Below, piece by piece: positions 49,036-59,605 of a stretch of DNA of 64,000 nt. Numbering within the stretch: the stretch's first letter is position 1; the number at the start of each line of letters is the position of its first letter. This DNA is from Imbricaverruca yamaguchii. Its lineage: Eukaryota > Arthropoda > Thecostraca > Neoverrucidae. A program made the position numbers and the translations under genes. Location: assembly GCA_034440575.1 (NCBI GenBank), contig JAOTOL010001387.1:703501-767500 (forward strand). The letters run 5' to 3'. Below the pieces are notes generated by a model. That model searched no databases. It had not been told where the DNA came from and saw only the letters and a program-made list of their open reading frames with translations.

Positions 49036-52000
49036 CATGGGCGTCGCCACCGGAGGGCAGCGGGAGCAATCCCCCCGCCCTCTGCTGTGAGACTGGGGGG
49101 TCGCCGCCCCTCCTGAAATTTAAGGAGGCCCCTATCCGGAAATACACAGGAAAAAAGGTGAGTTAGGAGGCCAACGGGACAAAAAATAATGCTGTCAAGG
49201 AGGCAGTATATATGCGCCGTCAGTATATATACTGACAATGAGGCCCCCAGGAAATATCAGCTCCTTATAAGAATCGTAGAACAGAGATTGGGAGGAGGCG
49301 CCCAGGACGAAACGGACGCCCCGGGACGAAAAAGAGCCCCAGGACGAAAAGGAGGCTCCCAGAACGAAACGGAGGCACCCGGGACGAAAAGGAGGCCCCC
49401 AGGACGAAAAGGAGGCCCCAGGACGAAAAGGAGGCCCCAGGACGAAAAGGATCCCCCAGGACAGAACGGAGGCCCCCATGACGAAACGGAGGCTCCACAG
49501 GACAAACAAGAGGTCCCCAGGACGAAAAACAGGCCCGGAGGACGAAAAGGAGACCCTCAGGCCGTGAAGAAGGCTCACAGGACGAACAGGAGACCCCCGT
49601 GACGAAAAGGAGGCCCCCAGGACGAAAAGGAGGCCCCCAGGACGAAAATGAGGCTTCCAGGACGAAAAGGAGGCTCCCAGGACGAAAAACAGGCCCCAAG
49701 GGCGAAAAGGAGGCCCCAGGACGAAAAGAAGGCCCCAGGACGAAAAGCAGGCTCCCAAGGGCAATATCATCAGGTACCTATACGATACGTAGAACAGAGA
49801 TTGGGAGGAGGCCCCCAGGACGAAAAGGAAGCCTCGAGAACGAAGAGAATGCCCTAGGACGAAAACGAGGCTCCAGGGACGAAGAGGAGACCCCAGAACG
49901 AAAAAGAGTCCCCATGACGAAAAGGAGGCACCCAGGACGAAAAGGAGGTCCCCAGGATGAAAAGTAGGCACCCCAGGACGAAAAGGAGGCCCCCAGAACG
50001 AAAAGGAGTTTCCCACAACAGGACAATATCAGGTCCCTATAAGAGACGTAGAACGGAGATTTGGAGGAGGCCCCCAGGTCGAATCAACACCAAAAGCAGG
50101 ACGCCCCCAAGACGTGAGAGGAGGCTCCTAATTTAAAAAAGGACTATAAGAGAAATAGAGTTCCAGGGAAAGAGTTCCAAGTTAATGAGAGGAGGCCCTT
50201 AAGATGGGAGTGGCAGCAGGCATTGAAGGATGTGAGGTTTCCAAAATTGAAGATCCCTCAAGACAGGGGACAGGGCAGGAGGCCCATAATTTGGCAGATA
50301 ATGTTCCTGGAGCATGAGAGCAAGCACCATGCTATGCTAAACAGGCCCCAGGATGTAAGAGGAGGCCCTCAAAGACGAGAGAGGAGGACCATTGAATATG
50401 GAGGAGGATAGGACACACAAGGAATAATTGAAAACTGGTAAAGAGACTCCAGGAAATTAGACGAGATCCTTAAGACGGGAAATGAGGCCTATAATTTGCA
50501 AGAAGAAGCCCCAAAGAAATAGTAGAAGTCGTGCCGAGGTACTTGACTAGCATGATATGGGCCCAAAAAGATCCAGCTGGGGCCCCTGAAAACCACGCTG
50601 AGCCTGAGGTTACCAAAAATTCACGGCCGGACTATGAAAGTCACTCTAGAGGCAGGACGGGTCGTTCCACAACAGTCTCATTGCGACCAAAACAAATGAA
50701 GCTGGAGAAACGAAAATAATCCAAACATGGATAATCACCCTGAGGACCCAACAATGACGCCAAAAGCCCCCAAAACGTATTGGACCCACAAAAAGTATCG
50801 AGGCCGCTGAAGCTCGCGCTAGGGATCCAAGCAAAGGACGTCGGGCCCAATAGACGACATTGGCCTAAAAAATAGTCCCGTCGCAGCCCTGGACAATCAC
50901 ACTGCAGGCCCAAAAGATCGCGCTGGGCCTCAAATCCTGCTGCTGCTCCAAAAATCAATTCTTAACCGGAATGTCATTCTAGGACAACAACAAAAAAATA
51001 CTCCTTTAGTGGCCGCATTGGCATATCAAAGGGGCAAATTCCCCCTCCATCCTGAGAGGGATAAGCTCTCGGGAATCGTGCTGGGGCTCCGAAAGTCTCG
51101 CTTGGGCCACAAAAATTTGCGTCGGTCCACCAGCATTCGCGCAGGGGTCTTTAAATAAATACGGTGGGCCCCGGAAAACTCGCTCCGAGGCCCGAGAACT
51201 TGCAACAGGAAGCCGAAAATCGCATTGGCGAAACAGCTAAGTACAACGCGTCCCACAAACTCGAACCGGTCCCCCAAAATATCGCGCTCGGAACCCACAT
51301 CTCCCATCGGTAGTCCGTCGAGTCTTAACAAAATTGGCGTCTAGGGCCACACGTGCGCACAATGTGACCACAAAACCCGAATCGGTATTCGACGAAAAAT
51401 CAAGCTGGAGCCCTTCAAAATAAAGATGGATTCTACAAAATGAATGTCCGGGTCAGGAAAATGGCTCTGGAGCACCCAACATATTACCAGTTGCCTTCAC
51501 AAATTTCGTACGACATCGAAAAACATAACGGATCTAGAAAAATCGAGGTAAGATACAAAAAGGTGGCGCCAGGGGCTCGAAAAATCAGGCCGGGATTCGG
51601 ACTTCTAGGAAAGTTCGAAAAGATCCACCAACATCGCGTTGAGCCCAGAAAACTGGTGTTGGGTCCCCGGAACCACGCGCTTGGGCGCGATAAGTCGCAC
51701 TGGGACCCAAGAGCGTCGCACCGAAGCCACAAACTCGATCCCACCTCGGTTTTTCCAGATCCGGTATGTTTTTCGATGCCGTACGCAATTTGTGAAGGCA
51801 TCCGGTAATATGTTCGGTGCATCATAGCCATTTTCCTCACCAGGAATTATTTTTTGGGGAATCCCTCAATATTTTTGAGGGCACCAGCTTGATAATTTCG
51901 GATAGCGATCCGGTTTTTGTAGTATAGGTATAGTTCTAGCAGTGTGAGGTGACAATTATCAAAGGATGCCAAGAGAAAACTTTAGAACTGGGTGGGGGAG

Positions 52001-53190
52001 TTAAAGTTTAAATTTAGCGAATCATAAACGACTGTTGTATATTAGGCCCCTCCACGGGGTAATTCAGTTAATCACTAATTCTTTAATCTCGAAAGGTCTC
52101 CTTTGACAAAATAGTGGTCGAAATCCAATATTTGTATTACTTGGCGTAGGTGAACCTCCTGCAAATCCGTTTGCCTCCTTCCCCTTGACGCAAATATAGG
52201 TATTGTACTGGTCCCTCAATAATTTTCAGAAACATATGCTCATGGGGCAAAGCCGACATTGAGGGGACAAATCAAACCCCACAAGCATATAAAACAGAAC
52301 CCATGCCCCATATAAAATGGGAGGAATGATGCATTTAAATACATTTTCTGTCTACAAACATCTTTTCTGTTAGTACAGCCTGCATGATTAGAGCTTCCCA
52401 GCTTCCATACCTTCTCAACATCATTTGCAAAACGGTATAGCATAGCGAAAACCATGGGTGGCGTGGAGTTTCAAGGTTTTGTATGAAGTGCCATTGTTTC
52501 ATTGTTGCATTGTCATTTATGCATTGTTGTTTAATGCTTGCTCATGATACGAATTGATTCGCTAAGAGCTTGTTATTTAGCTTGTGTGACAGGTGCCTTG
52601 CAGCCAGCACCAAATGTCATAAAGATATAAAATTCCTAAGATGGCGATCACAATACCAATGCAATCTTCTTTTCGTTGTCATCTTCGCGAAATTAGCGTC
52701 GTTGGAATGATAAATGATCGCTTAAGCTTTGCTTAGGACATCAAGCTGGGGGTAATAAATAACAGTGATGATGAATCTAGCTATATTGAATATATTTTGT
52801 GGACATAAAAGTGGGTTGATCAATGAGAGATACCTGTAAGATACGCTTAGCACCAGCACCGCCAACTCGTTGCAATCTAGAGGCCAACAGGAAGTATCTT
52901 CTGGTCGAGAAAGCATTGAGACTTTGGTTTGTTTTGACACGTAAGTATTTATCCACATATTGCTATTTATACCCTGATGTGGCCCAGTTTTCAGCGAAAA
53001 ATGATTATCAGTATTGCGTTTTGAGTAAATGATGCACCATGCCAAGAACAAACAAGATATCAATATGAAATCATGCTCTCCATTCCCACACCATACTAAG
53101 AGCCTAAAAAACCCTAACGCAATGAGGCCCTAACGAAATGGGCCCACTTTCGACCTTGCCCACCCTGGAAGAATTTCGTGGCGACGTCAC
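49036..53190 (-). mobile_element. Large array-built non-coding element, copy 2 (inverted)
   Basis: The left end is GGGCGTCGCCACCGGAGGGC and the right end is GGAAGAATTTCGTGGCGACG, so both termini carry a GNCGTCGCCAC motif pointing inward. Content mirrors copy 1 in reverse order: GGCCCCCAGGACGAAAAGGA array (49,290-50,010), a C/G-rich zone to 50,520, the 30-37-bp CGAAAATCGCG array (50,520-51,900), then the unique zone. 51,055-51,300 is an especially clear counterpart of 41,340-41,580. An internal palindrome lies at 51,455-51,850. A block of about 430 bp at 52,150-52,580 is absent from copy 1. The element is bracketed on both sides by (TA)n tracts. No coding capacity. Confidence 0.65.
49290..50010. 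repeat. Minisatellite, GGCCCCCAGGACGAAAAGGA unit
   Basis: About 30 units of 19-24 bp, the reverse complement of the array at 44,370-44,716. Interrupted twice by an ATCAG...AGAACAGAGATTGGGAGGAG block (49,255-49,290 and 49,768-49,810) that recurs again at about 50,030-50,065. Confidence 0.9.
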
Positions 53191-53236
53191 TGTATATATA
53201 TGTATATACATACATGTATATATATATATATACATG

Positions 53237-53291
<55 letters not shown>
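53191..53291. repeat. (TA)n microsatellite with (TACA) interruptions
   Basis: Follows the right end of element copy 2 directly. The first half is TATATATACATAC-like and the second half is pure TA. Confidence 0.9.
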
Positions 53292-53294
<3 letters not shown>

Positions 53295-53513
53295 AGTCCC
53301 CAGATGTCGTTGAATATATTTTGAAAAGGGCCTATTTTTTCCTCGCAAAATCAGTTTTTCTTTCGTTCTAAAGGTCTGTTCAGAATATTAAAAGAATATT
53401 CAGAACCAGGATCATCGGATTTTCTTGCCCCTCAAATTGTAATTGTAAGCATGCATAACACTTTTCTGAACAAAGAATGCAGACACCACATCCCATCTCA
53501 CCCTCCCCCCACA

Positions 53514-53780
53514 CAGCGGCGGACCCAGGAATTTTCATGTGGCGTGGGGAAAACCTTCCTCTCGGCCATTGGCTGAAAAGTGCGGGGCGGGGGGGGGGTG
53601 CACTCGAGCCTGCCTGGAGGCAGCATCTTCCCGGTCAGAGGAGCGCCACCTTTCCATAGGAAGGCACCTTCCCCCGTCTCCCAACCCTTCCCCGGTATCT
53701 GCCACTGCCCCATTCCCTGCTCAACGCAATTTCCGGTTAGGTACCCCGATTCAACACCTTCACTTCCCATGACACTCTCT
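53514..53780. mobile_element. Repeat beginning CAGCGGCGGACCCAGGAATT
   Basis: The start resembles 1,945-1,965 (GGGGCGCACCCAGGAATTTC). The interior, with GGTGCACTCGAGCCTGCC and CCTTCCCC blocks, resembles the host repeat at 31.2-31.9 kb. The right boundary is unclear and no coding signal is present. Confidence 0.35.
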
Positions 53781-54034
53781 GATGACCATGTGATCCAAGA
53801 AATGCCATAAGGGAACTTGACTGAAGAGGCGACATTGCTATCAGCTGCCAGTAATTACCTAAGTCAGTCTTAGCTTTTCCTAAGTGAACTGTATATCATA
53901 GCCGCCCTTACACACACACACACGCAGATAAACACATTCGAGTGTTCATAGATCGATATGCCTACCTGCCGGAGATGCCCTGCTTCGTCCACACAGCCCA
54001 TCTCTTGCTAGCTGTTCTTTTATACTGAATACTG

Positions 54035-54860
54035 AATCATGCATGTAGGTAAGCAGCATGTGAAGGCTCCATACTTGATGGGTGGACAAGCACTATCAGT
54101 GACTCAACAGAAGAAGGATTTAGGCGTTATTCTAAACACAAAATTGGGGGCATCAGAACAGACCAAGGACGCCAGGAAGAAGGCACTGAGAATGCTTGGG
54201 TAAATAAATAGGAATGCATCATGCAGAAGTGAGGAAGTCATCACGAAGCTTTACTGTGCATGTCGGGCCACATTTGGAATACTGCATCCAAGCTTGGTCT
54301 CCTAGCTATGCAAAAAATTGTTGGCTTTTAGAGAGAGAGAGAGAGTACAAAATAAGGCTACAAAAATGGTTAATGGTATAACCAACCTGACTTATGAGGA
54401 AATATTGAAGAAATTGAATATGTTTTCAATTAGATATTGAAGGCTGAGTGGAGATCTCATCGAGGTCTTTAAATTTGTCAATGGTCTGGAGAAGGGATAT
54501 CTTTGGAAATGTTTGAATTTGACAGAAATGATGCAATTAGAGGTCATCAATCCAAAATTAAAGCTAACCACAACAGAACAAGATTAAGACAGTCTTTCTT
54601 CACCAACAGGGTAGTAGATCACTGGAACCAGCTGCCAGAAACAATTGTCAGTAGCAGCACATTGAACATCTTTAAACACAACATAAATAATCATTATAAG
54701 AATAGAGGGCTTGCCTTTCAGTGTTCCAGAAAGGGTTCATCGATTGATTTTGGGGGAAACTGGTTGAGTGTCCAGAGTACAACCAAGAAGGGCCCTTGTG
54801 ACCACAGTTGCACTGATCCTTTATGTCTGTATATCTTTATATTATACACATTGCATTGAC
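54035..54860 (+). pseudogene. CR1-like reverse transcriptase C-terminal fragment
   Basis: Plus-strand frames in order: MHVGKQHVKAPYLMGG, QQKKDLGVILNTKLGASEQT, ARKKALRMLG, INRNASCRSEEVITKLYC, then RRLRGDL-like sequence in broken form, and a clean frame 54,503-54,859 with KMFEFDRNDAIRGHQ, RTRLRQSFFTNRVVDHWNQL and PETIVSSSTLNIFKHNINNH. This is the thumb and C-terminal region of CR1/L2-clade RTs, where DLGV, LYxxxVRPxLEY and FFxxRVVxxWNxLP are hallmark blocks. Everything upstream, including the YADD box, is missing. Stops and shifts occur near 54,203, 54,303 and 54,420. AATAAA at about 54,863 may be the element's own 3' end. Confidence 0.8.
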
Positions 54861-54869
54861 AAAATAAAT

Positions 54870-55960
54870 GCCAATTATTCACAAACTACCTGAAAGCATA
54901 AAGTTGCCCTTTTCAGGTGGCAAGCACAATAACACCAAAATAATGGCCTTGAGTGGCATGCCATATGAGACTTAGATTTAGATAATGTCATGAAAAGCGA
55001 TGTGAAACAAAGTAACATAGCAGAACAAAACATAGCTTAACCTCTCTTTGAATTAACCGCTGCAAACACAAGAAGTGCAAAAAAATCAATGGAGATGATT
55101 GTTCTCAACTTTTCCGAATAAAAAAATACTAAAACTTAACCTACCCTAATCTAACCACATCTAACCCATCCTGCGTTAAAAATAGGAATTCAAATATTGG
55201 GTTTTTATTTAAATCGCAAGTTGTGCAACTAAAAACCTATGAAATGATGTAGCCTAACCCAGTTGTTTGCTTCATGGAGGAAAATGTGTGTAAACCTTTT
55301 CTCATGCACACCTTAAATGACAATAACACCAAATAAACCACCCCCCCCCTAACCCAATGTCTTTCATTTGCTATGCAAGCTGTACATTTATCCGAGTTCA
55401 GTCTTTCATGGCATAGTGTGAGCCATGAACAAATGGTGATGTAAAGAGCTGATCCAATGGCTACATAATTTGAAATAAACCAATGAGATCCATAAAAAAT
55501 GTAATCGAGCCATAGCGTGTTAAAATTTCGAAAGAGCCATGGTGGCCCTCCTAGTGTAGGCCTATACAACTATCTGGTACCAACAATAGGTGGTGATAAT
55601 ATAAGTACTAAAGCTTTTCTGCAGCTTATAAATTCGGTATTATTGTCTTAAAAAGTGCTTTTGGATTCTTTGGATTTTTTTTTCTCAGAATACCATGGTT
55701 GTGAAGGTGCCTAAGATGATGGGACCATATATTTGCGGTAAAAATAAGAATACAAAATTGTGAGAATTTGCTTTTGCTATTTTTAAAGTCCAACTAAAAG
55801 ACCTAAACTAGCATAACTTGACCAAACTTGTCCCATTTGTTTGTTTGATGGAGGCAAATGAGTGTATTTGTCTTCTTTTTACTACCTTAAAGCACAATAA
55901 TACCCAAAAGTTTCGAGAGAAAACATTTCACAATGTTTTATTGGATTTACTTCCTTCAAA
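54870..55960. other. AT-rich stretch without confident genes
   Basis: Contains a weak CCTAA-rich patch near 55,135-55,175 (opposite orientation to the TTAGG tract). A 110-codon minus-strand frame at 55,237-55,569 has no recognisable domain. Confidence 0.35.
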
Positions 55961-55965
55961 AGTAT

Positions 55966-56043
55966 CTTAGGTTAGGTTCGGTTAGATTAGGTTAGGTTAG
56001 GTTAGGTTAGGTTAGGTTAGGTTAGGCTAGGCTAGGCTGGGTT
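55966..56043. repeat. Interstitial (TTAGG)n tract
   Basis: About 14 TTAGG pentamers, seven or more perfect in a row, with degenerate ends (TTAGA, CTAGG). TTAGG is the ancestral arthropod telomere repeat. Unique sequence on both sides shows that this copy is interstitial. Confidence 0.85.
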
Positions 56044-56854
56044 AAGTTCCTTTTTAATTGTGATAATTTTCAGGAAATAAAACTTTTCACATATTTTTTC
56101 TTACAAATATAGGCTGTGCTAGGTTAGGCTCCATTAAAAAAAAAAAATTATGCTATGTTACATAACTCAAAGCCACCTTTTTTTACATTACGTTGTTCAC
56201 AACCTGAAAAGTAAGCATTTGCAGAGAAAATAAGTGGTTCTATCATCTTAAGTCACCTTTATAAACATTTTATTTAAAAAAAGTCCCCCCAAAATCAAAA
56301 ACACCTTTTAAGACAAATCTACCATACATTGCTGAGCAGCACAATATCCCGCCCAAAACCATTGTTTCAGAAATACATATTTTTATCCCCACAAAATAAG
56401 CTGCAACTGGCATAGCCGTGTAAGCTTTTCAGTGTCCATAGCTGAATAATGATGCCATAAAATATAAATTAAGTTTGTTTGCCCGAGTGCAATACCACAT
56501 ATGCCTTACTAAGCCTGCCAGATATTATATGTTGTCAAGCTCAGGTATGTTGGCTAGTGTAGCCTAAGTGTGCATCAACTGCGTAAGGCATAGAGCGCCC
56601 GTAATTTCAAGGGTATATGCAGCGAGGTTGGCAAGATGCTGACATACTTATATTTATACCATGTGGAAATACATTTGGTATGAAGACACACCCACCTTAT
56701 ATAGACTATGACTGGCTTGTGACTGGATTCAGAGGTTCTCTTAATCCCAGAGATACTTCTCTTTTTCACTGAAATCTTGCCGCACAACTGCACCGATCCG
56801 CACGCCGCCGCATCCCAAACAAAAATGGCCGACAGTTCGCATTTGTTTCGTTAA

Positions 56855-57228
56855 ACAGCGCTAGGGTGCTAATGTTCCCGCCATTTTTCCTCGCTGCTCA
56901 TTTTAACTACCCAGGTGCTAACTGTGAGCAGCCATGGAACGTTCAAACTCCCGCCAAAAAAAACTAACTGTAATAGTGCTAGATATAAGCAGTTGAATTA
57001 GTCTGGACTGCTTGACATAATAGCCATGGCTGCTAGGATCAAGCATCCTCATTCTTGCAGTCTAGCATCTTCAGGCTAGAATTAGCCCCTTTCCAGCCGA
57101 ATACTACATATGGTGCTTGTCATTGCTTGAATGGTGCTTGTTACTAGCATCCTTAGCGAACAGCATTGGTGGAAGCAGCCATTTAGCATGGAATTAGCAG
57201 CAAAAGTGCTAATAATTTTTTACAGTGT
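56855..57228 (-). mobile_element. Repeat ending GCTAATAATTTTTTACAGTG
   Basis: Its right terminus is the inverse of the left terminus at 45,388. The interior is enriched in GTGCTA and TAGCA words (GGGTGCTAAT near 56,873, GTGCTTGTCATTGC near 57,112). No coding capacity, and the left boundary is uncertain. Confidence 0.35.
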
Positions 57229-57424
57229 ACGCAGAAGATCAGGGGTAAAAAGTCACCGATCTGCCGACGTCGTCGGAGACCACACACGCTACGGTTAAGC
57301 TGATTTGATAGACCAACAGCGAAGACTAACACACGCAAAAACCAAGAAATCAAGGTTCGCGACGTGCTTTTATGCTGCTTCCATTCGCCAGATTGTTATA
57401 CTTTAAAAAGTGGTCGCAGGCTGG

Positions 57425-58137
57425 TCGCCGCGCCGGATCTTAGTAGGAACTAGCAACAGGAAATAGTCGGGAAAGGGGAGCTGAGCTGAGAAAGAAGAGA
57501 TTCAGATGTTGAATGAAGATATTGTCCAATAGGGAGCTAGTAGTATTTTGCACCCGAGTAGCATTTGTGATTGTTGGTAGAAAACTATATGACAATAATT
57601 GGTTTGAGAATCTCTCCACAATTCTATCATTTTGAATATTTAATAGATTGTAGTTGAAATCTCCTGTGATAATTGTAAGCTTCCTCTCATTCTCAATTGT
57701 TTCCAGTAATTTTTCAGTGCCCTCAGGAAAATTTTCGTGGCAGAAATTTGGTGGACGATAAATCTGGCAAATGATTAATGATCTAGTGCTATTTCGAGAC
57801 TCCAGTTTGATTTCAACAGCAGCAGCTTCATCAAGTTGATCTACAATATCTTTTCTTTCTCTTGGTTCCAAACTATTATGAATGTAAATTACAGACCCCC
57901 CCCTTCTCCCTCCCTTCGACTTGCTGCATACATTTGATAATTTCTCATTTTAAATAACTTTTCTGTATCTTTGCTAAGCCATGTTTCAGATAAACATAAG
58001 GCTGACCAGTTGATTCCTGTTGTAGCTAAAAAGTTTTCTAAGTCATCAAATTTATTCTTGACAGACCTAATATTTAAGTGTACTATGGAAAACCCCCTGC
58101 ACATCTGCTCTAAGTTTCCTTGGAAGTACATAATCAC
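57425..58137 (-). pseudogene. CR1/L2-like endonuclease domain fragment
   Basis: The minus strand begins with a clean start region at 58,137: FSIVHLNIRSVKNKFDDLEN, then LCLSETWLSKDTEKLF, then RREGEGGG. A C8 run (plus strand, 57,896-57,903) shifts the frame, after which reading continues at 57,871 with ICQIYRPPNFCHENFPEGTE, ITGDFNYNLLNIQ and SSLLDNIF. These are the N, E, GDFN and D/N motifs of the apurinic-type endonuclease that starts ORF2 of CR1-like elements. It stops near 57,425 before the SDH motif, so the remaining ORF2 is absent. Confidence 0.8.
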
Positions 58138-59537
58138 ATTGCCTTAGGGTGTTTTCACATGCAGAAAATTCATCTCCCAGCCCCTGTTTTAAGTAGTTGA
58201 GAAAACTGGCAGGAGAAAACCGATTTAGCAGGAGAAAGTCTACATAGGACGTACACCTACTTGTAAACGGCTGACGTGACTCTCCTGATTGCGTAATTTG
58301 TATCTATTGTCGTTACTGCCCTTAATGCTTGGCAAAACTGGACGGTGAAGCTTTCCCTGGGCTTCTGTGCTGTCGTACGACTGAACTCAGGCATCAATGG
58401 CCAACTTACCTAACCTTAGTAAATCGACGCCACGCCGGGCCTTACACGTTGAAGACATGCGACCGGGTCTGACGTATCCCACGGGCGGACACGGATCCCT
58501 ACCACGTTGGGTACGTCCCCGGTCGTCTTTATATCCTAGCAGGCCCTACCTCTTTAGCCTTGGGGCTTATGGCATGCCAAACCCGTCCATCATGTCCCTC
58601 GAATCTCTGCACCAACCGTGCCCACGTGCAGAGTTCGGGGTGGACAAATTGCCGGGCAGTGTTTTGCCTCTACCCTATAGTCTGGCGCCAGACTTCCGGC
58701 GAACGAAATGTGGTGGCCCCTGTATCGGCCCCTCCCACATGCATACCATGTTCGCCCCCTCATCTGCACTCCTGGATCGCAGAGGCTAGAGGGATTTTGC
58801 GGTCAAGAGATACCTGAGCCCAGTTAACAGTTGCCCCTTGAATGATGCCCAAGAGTAACAATCAGGAGAGTTTCGTCATTGCGCCCTTTCTTCATCCCCC
58901 CTCCACTTTGAGGGAGGGAGAATCAATGGCTTATCACGGTCGACGCCCGAGGACACATCGCACATAGGAGGGCAGCTGGCGGGCTGTCTTTCTCGCTATA
59001 TCAAATTCTTCTTGCGGCCATCCCCTATGTGCCATAAATTCGCCCGGGGGAAAAGAACCACAAACAGACCGATGCTTGGACCGAAATCATAAGATAGAGA
59101 CCGAGATGGTGACCATGCCAGGGACGGACAGCTAAACTGGGACCAAGTGTTGGCCCGAGAGTGAGATCAATACAATGATAGAAGCAGAAGGCTATTTAGA
59201 CTGAAATCAAGAGACGGAGACTGAGAGTGAGACAATGGCATATCATTGCAGAAGATTTTCAACAAATGCCCTCCGATCGAGGTATGCCCCTTCAGAAGTG
59301 CCATTAGTTCCAACCAGCTGCATTAAGTGCAGACCACCACCCGTGTTTTTCGTTGATAATGACATCAGTTGTGTGGTCACAAACTGTATTACATTTAATT
59401 TTCCTTGCCTTTTATTCGGTATCGAATCAGGGAGCAAGTTTGGCAATGCTTATCATAGGTCAGATTAGAGAGGCGATGTCGCATCCAGGTATCTATTTGG
59501 AGTCATATATTATACATATATGTATATACATAGATAG
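58138..59537. other. Unannotated stretch
   Basis: A 130-codon plus frame at 58,397-58,789 has no recognisable domain and is overlapped by another frame. A degenerate tandem with GAGACNGAGA and GACCGAAATCA words lies near 59,070-59,240. Confidence 0.35.
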
Positions 59538-59538
59538 A

Positions 59539-59603
<65 letters not shown>
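59538..59603. repeat. (TA)n microsatellite
   Basis: About 33 TA units preceded by a degenerate TATACATAGATAGA lead-in. Confidence 0.95.

Positions 59604-59605
<2 letters not shown>

Noticed and set aside
55689..55737. Candidate 49-bp exon after a strong acceptor (TTTTTTTTTCTCAG) reading NTMVVKVPKMMGPYIC
   Set aside because: Too short, and no convincing phase-matched partner exon found nearby. Might be real but cannot be supported.
54035..58137. One CR1-like element split into RT (54 kb, plus) and endonuclease (57-58 kb, minus) by twin priming
   Set aside because: In twin priming the inverted 5' part lies upstream of the 3' part. Here it lies downstream, so two independent fragments are simpler.
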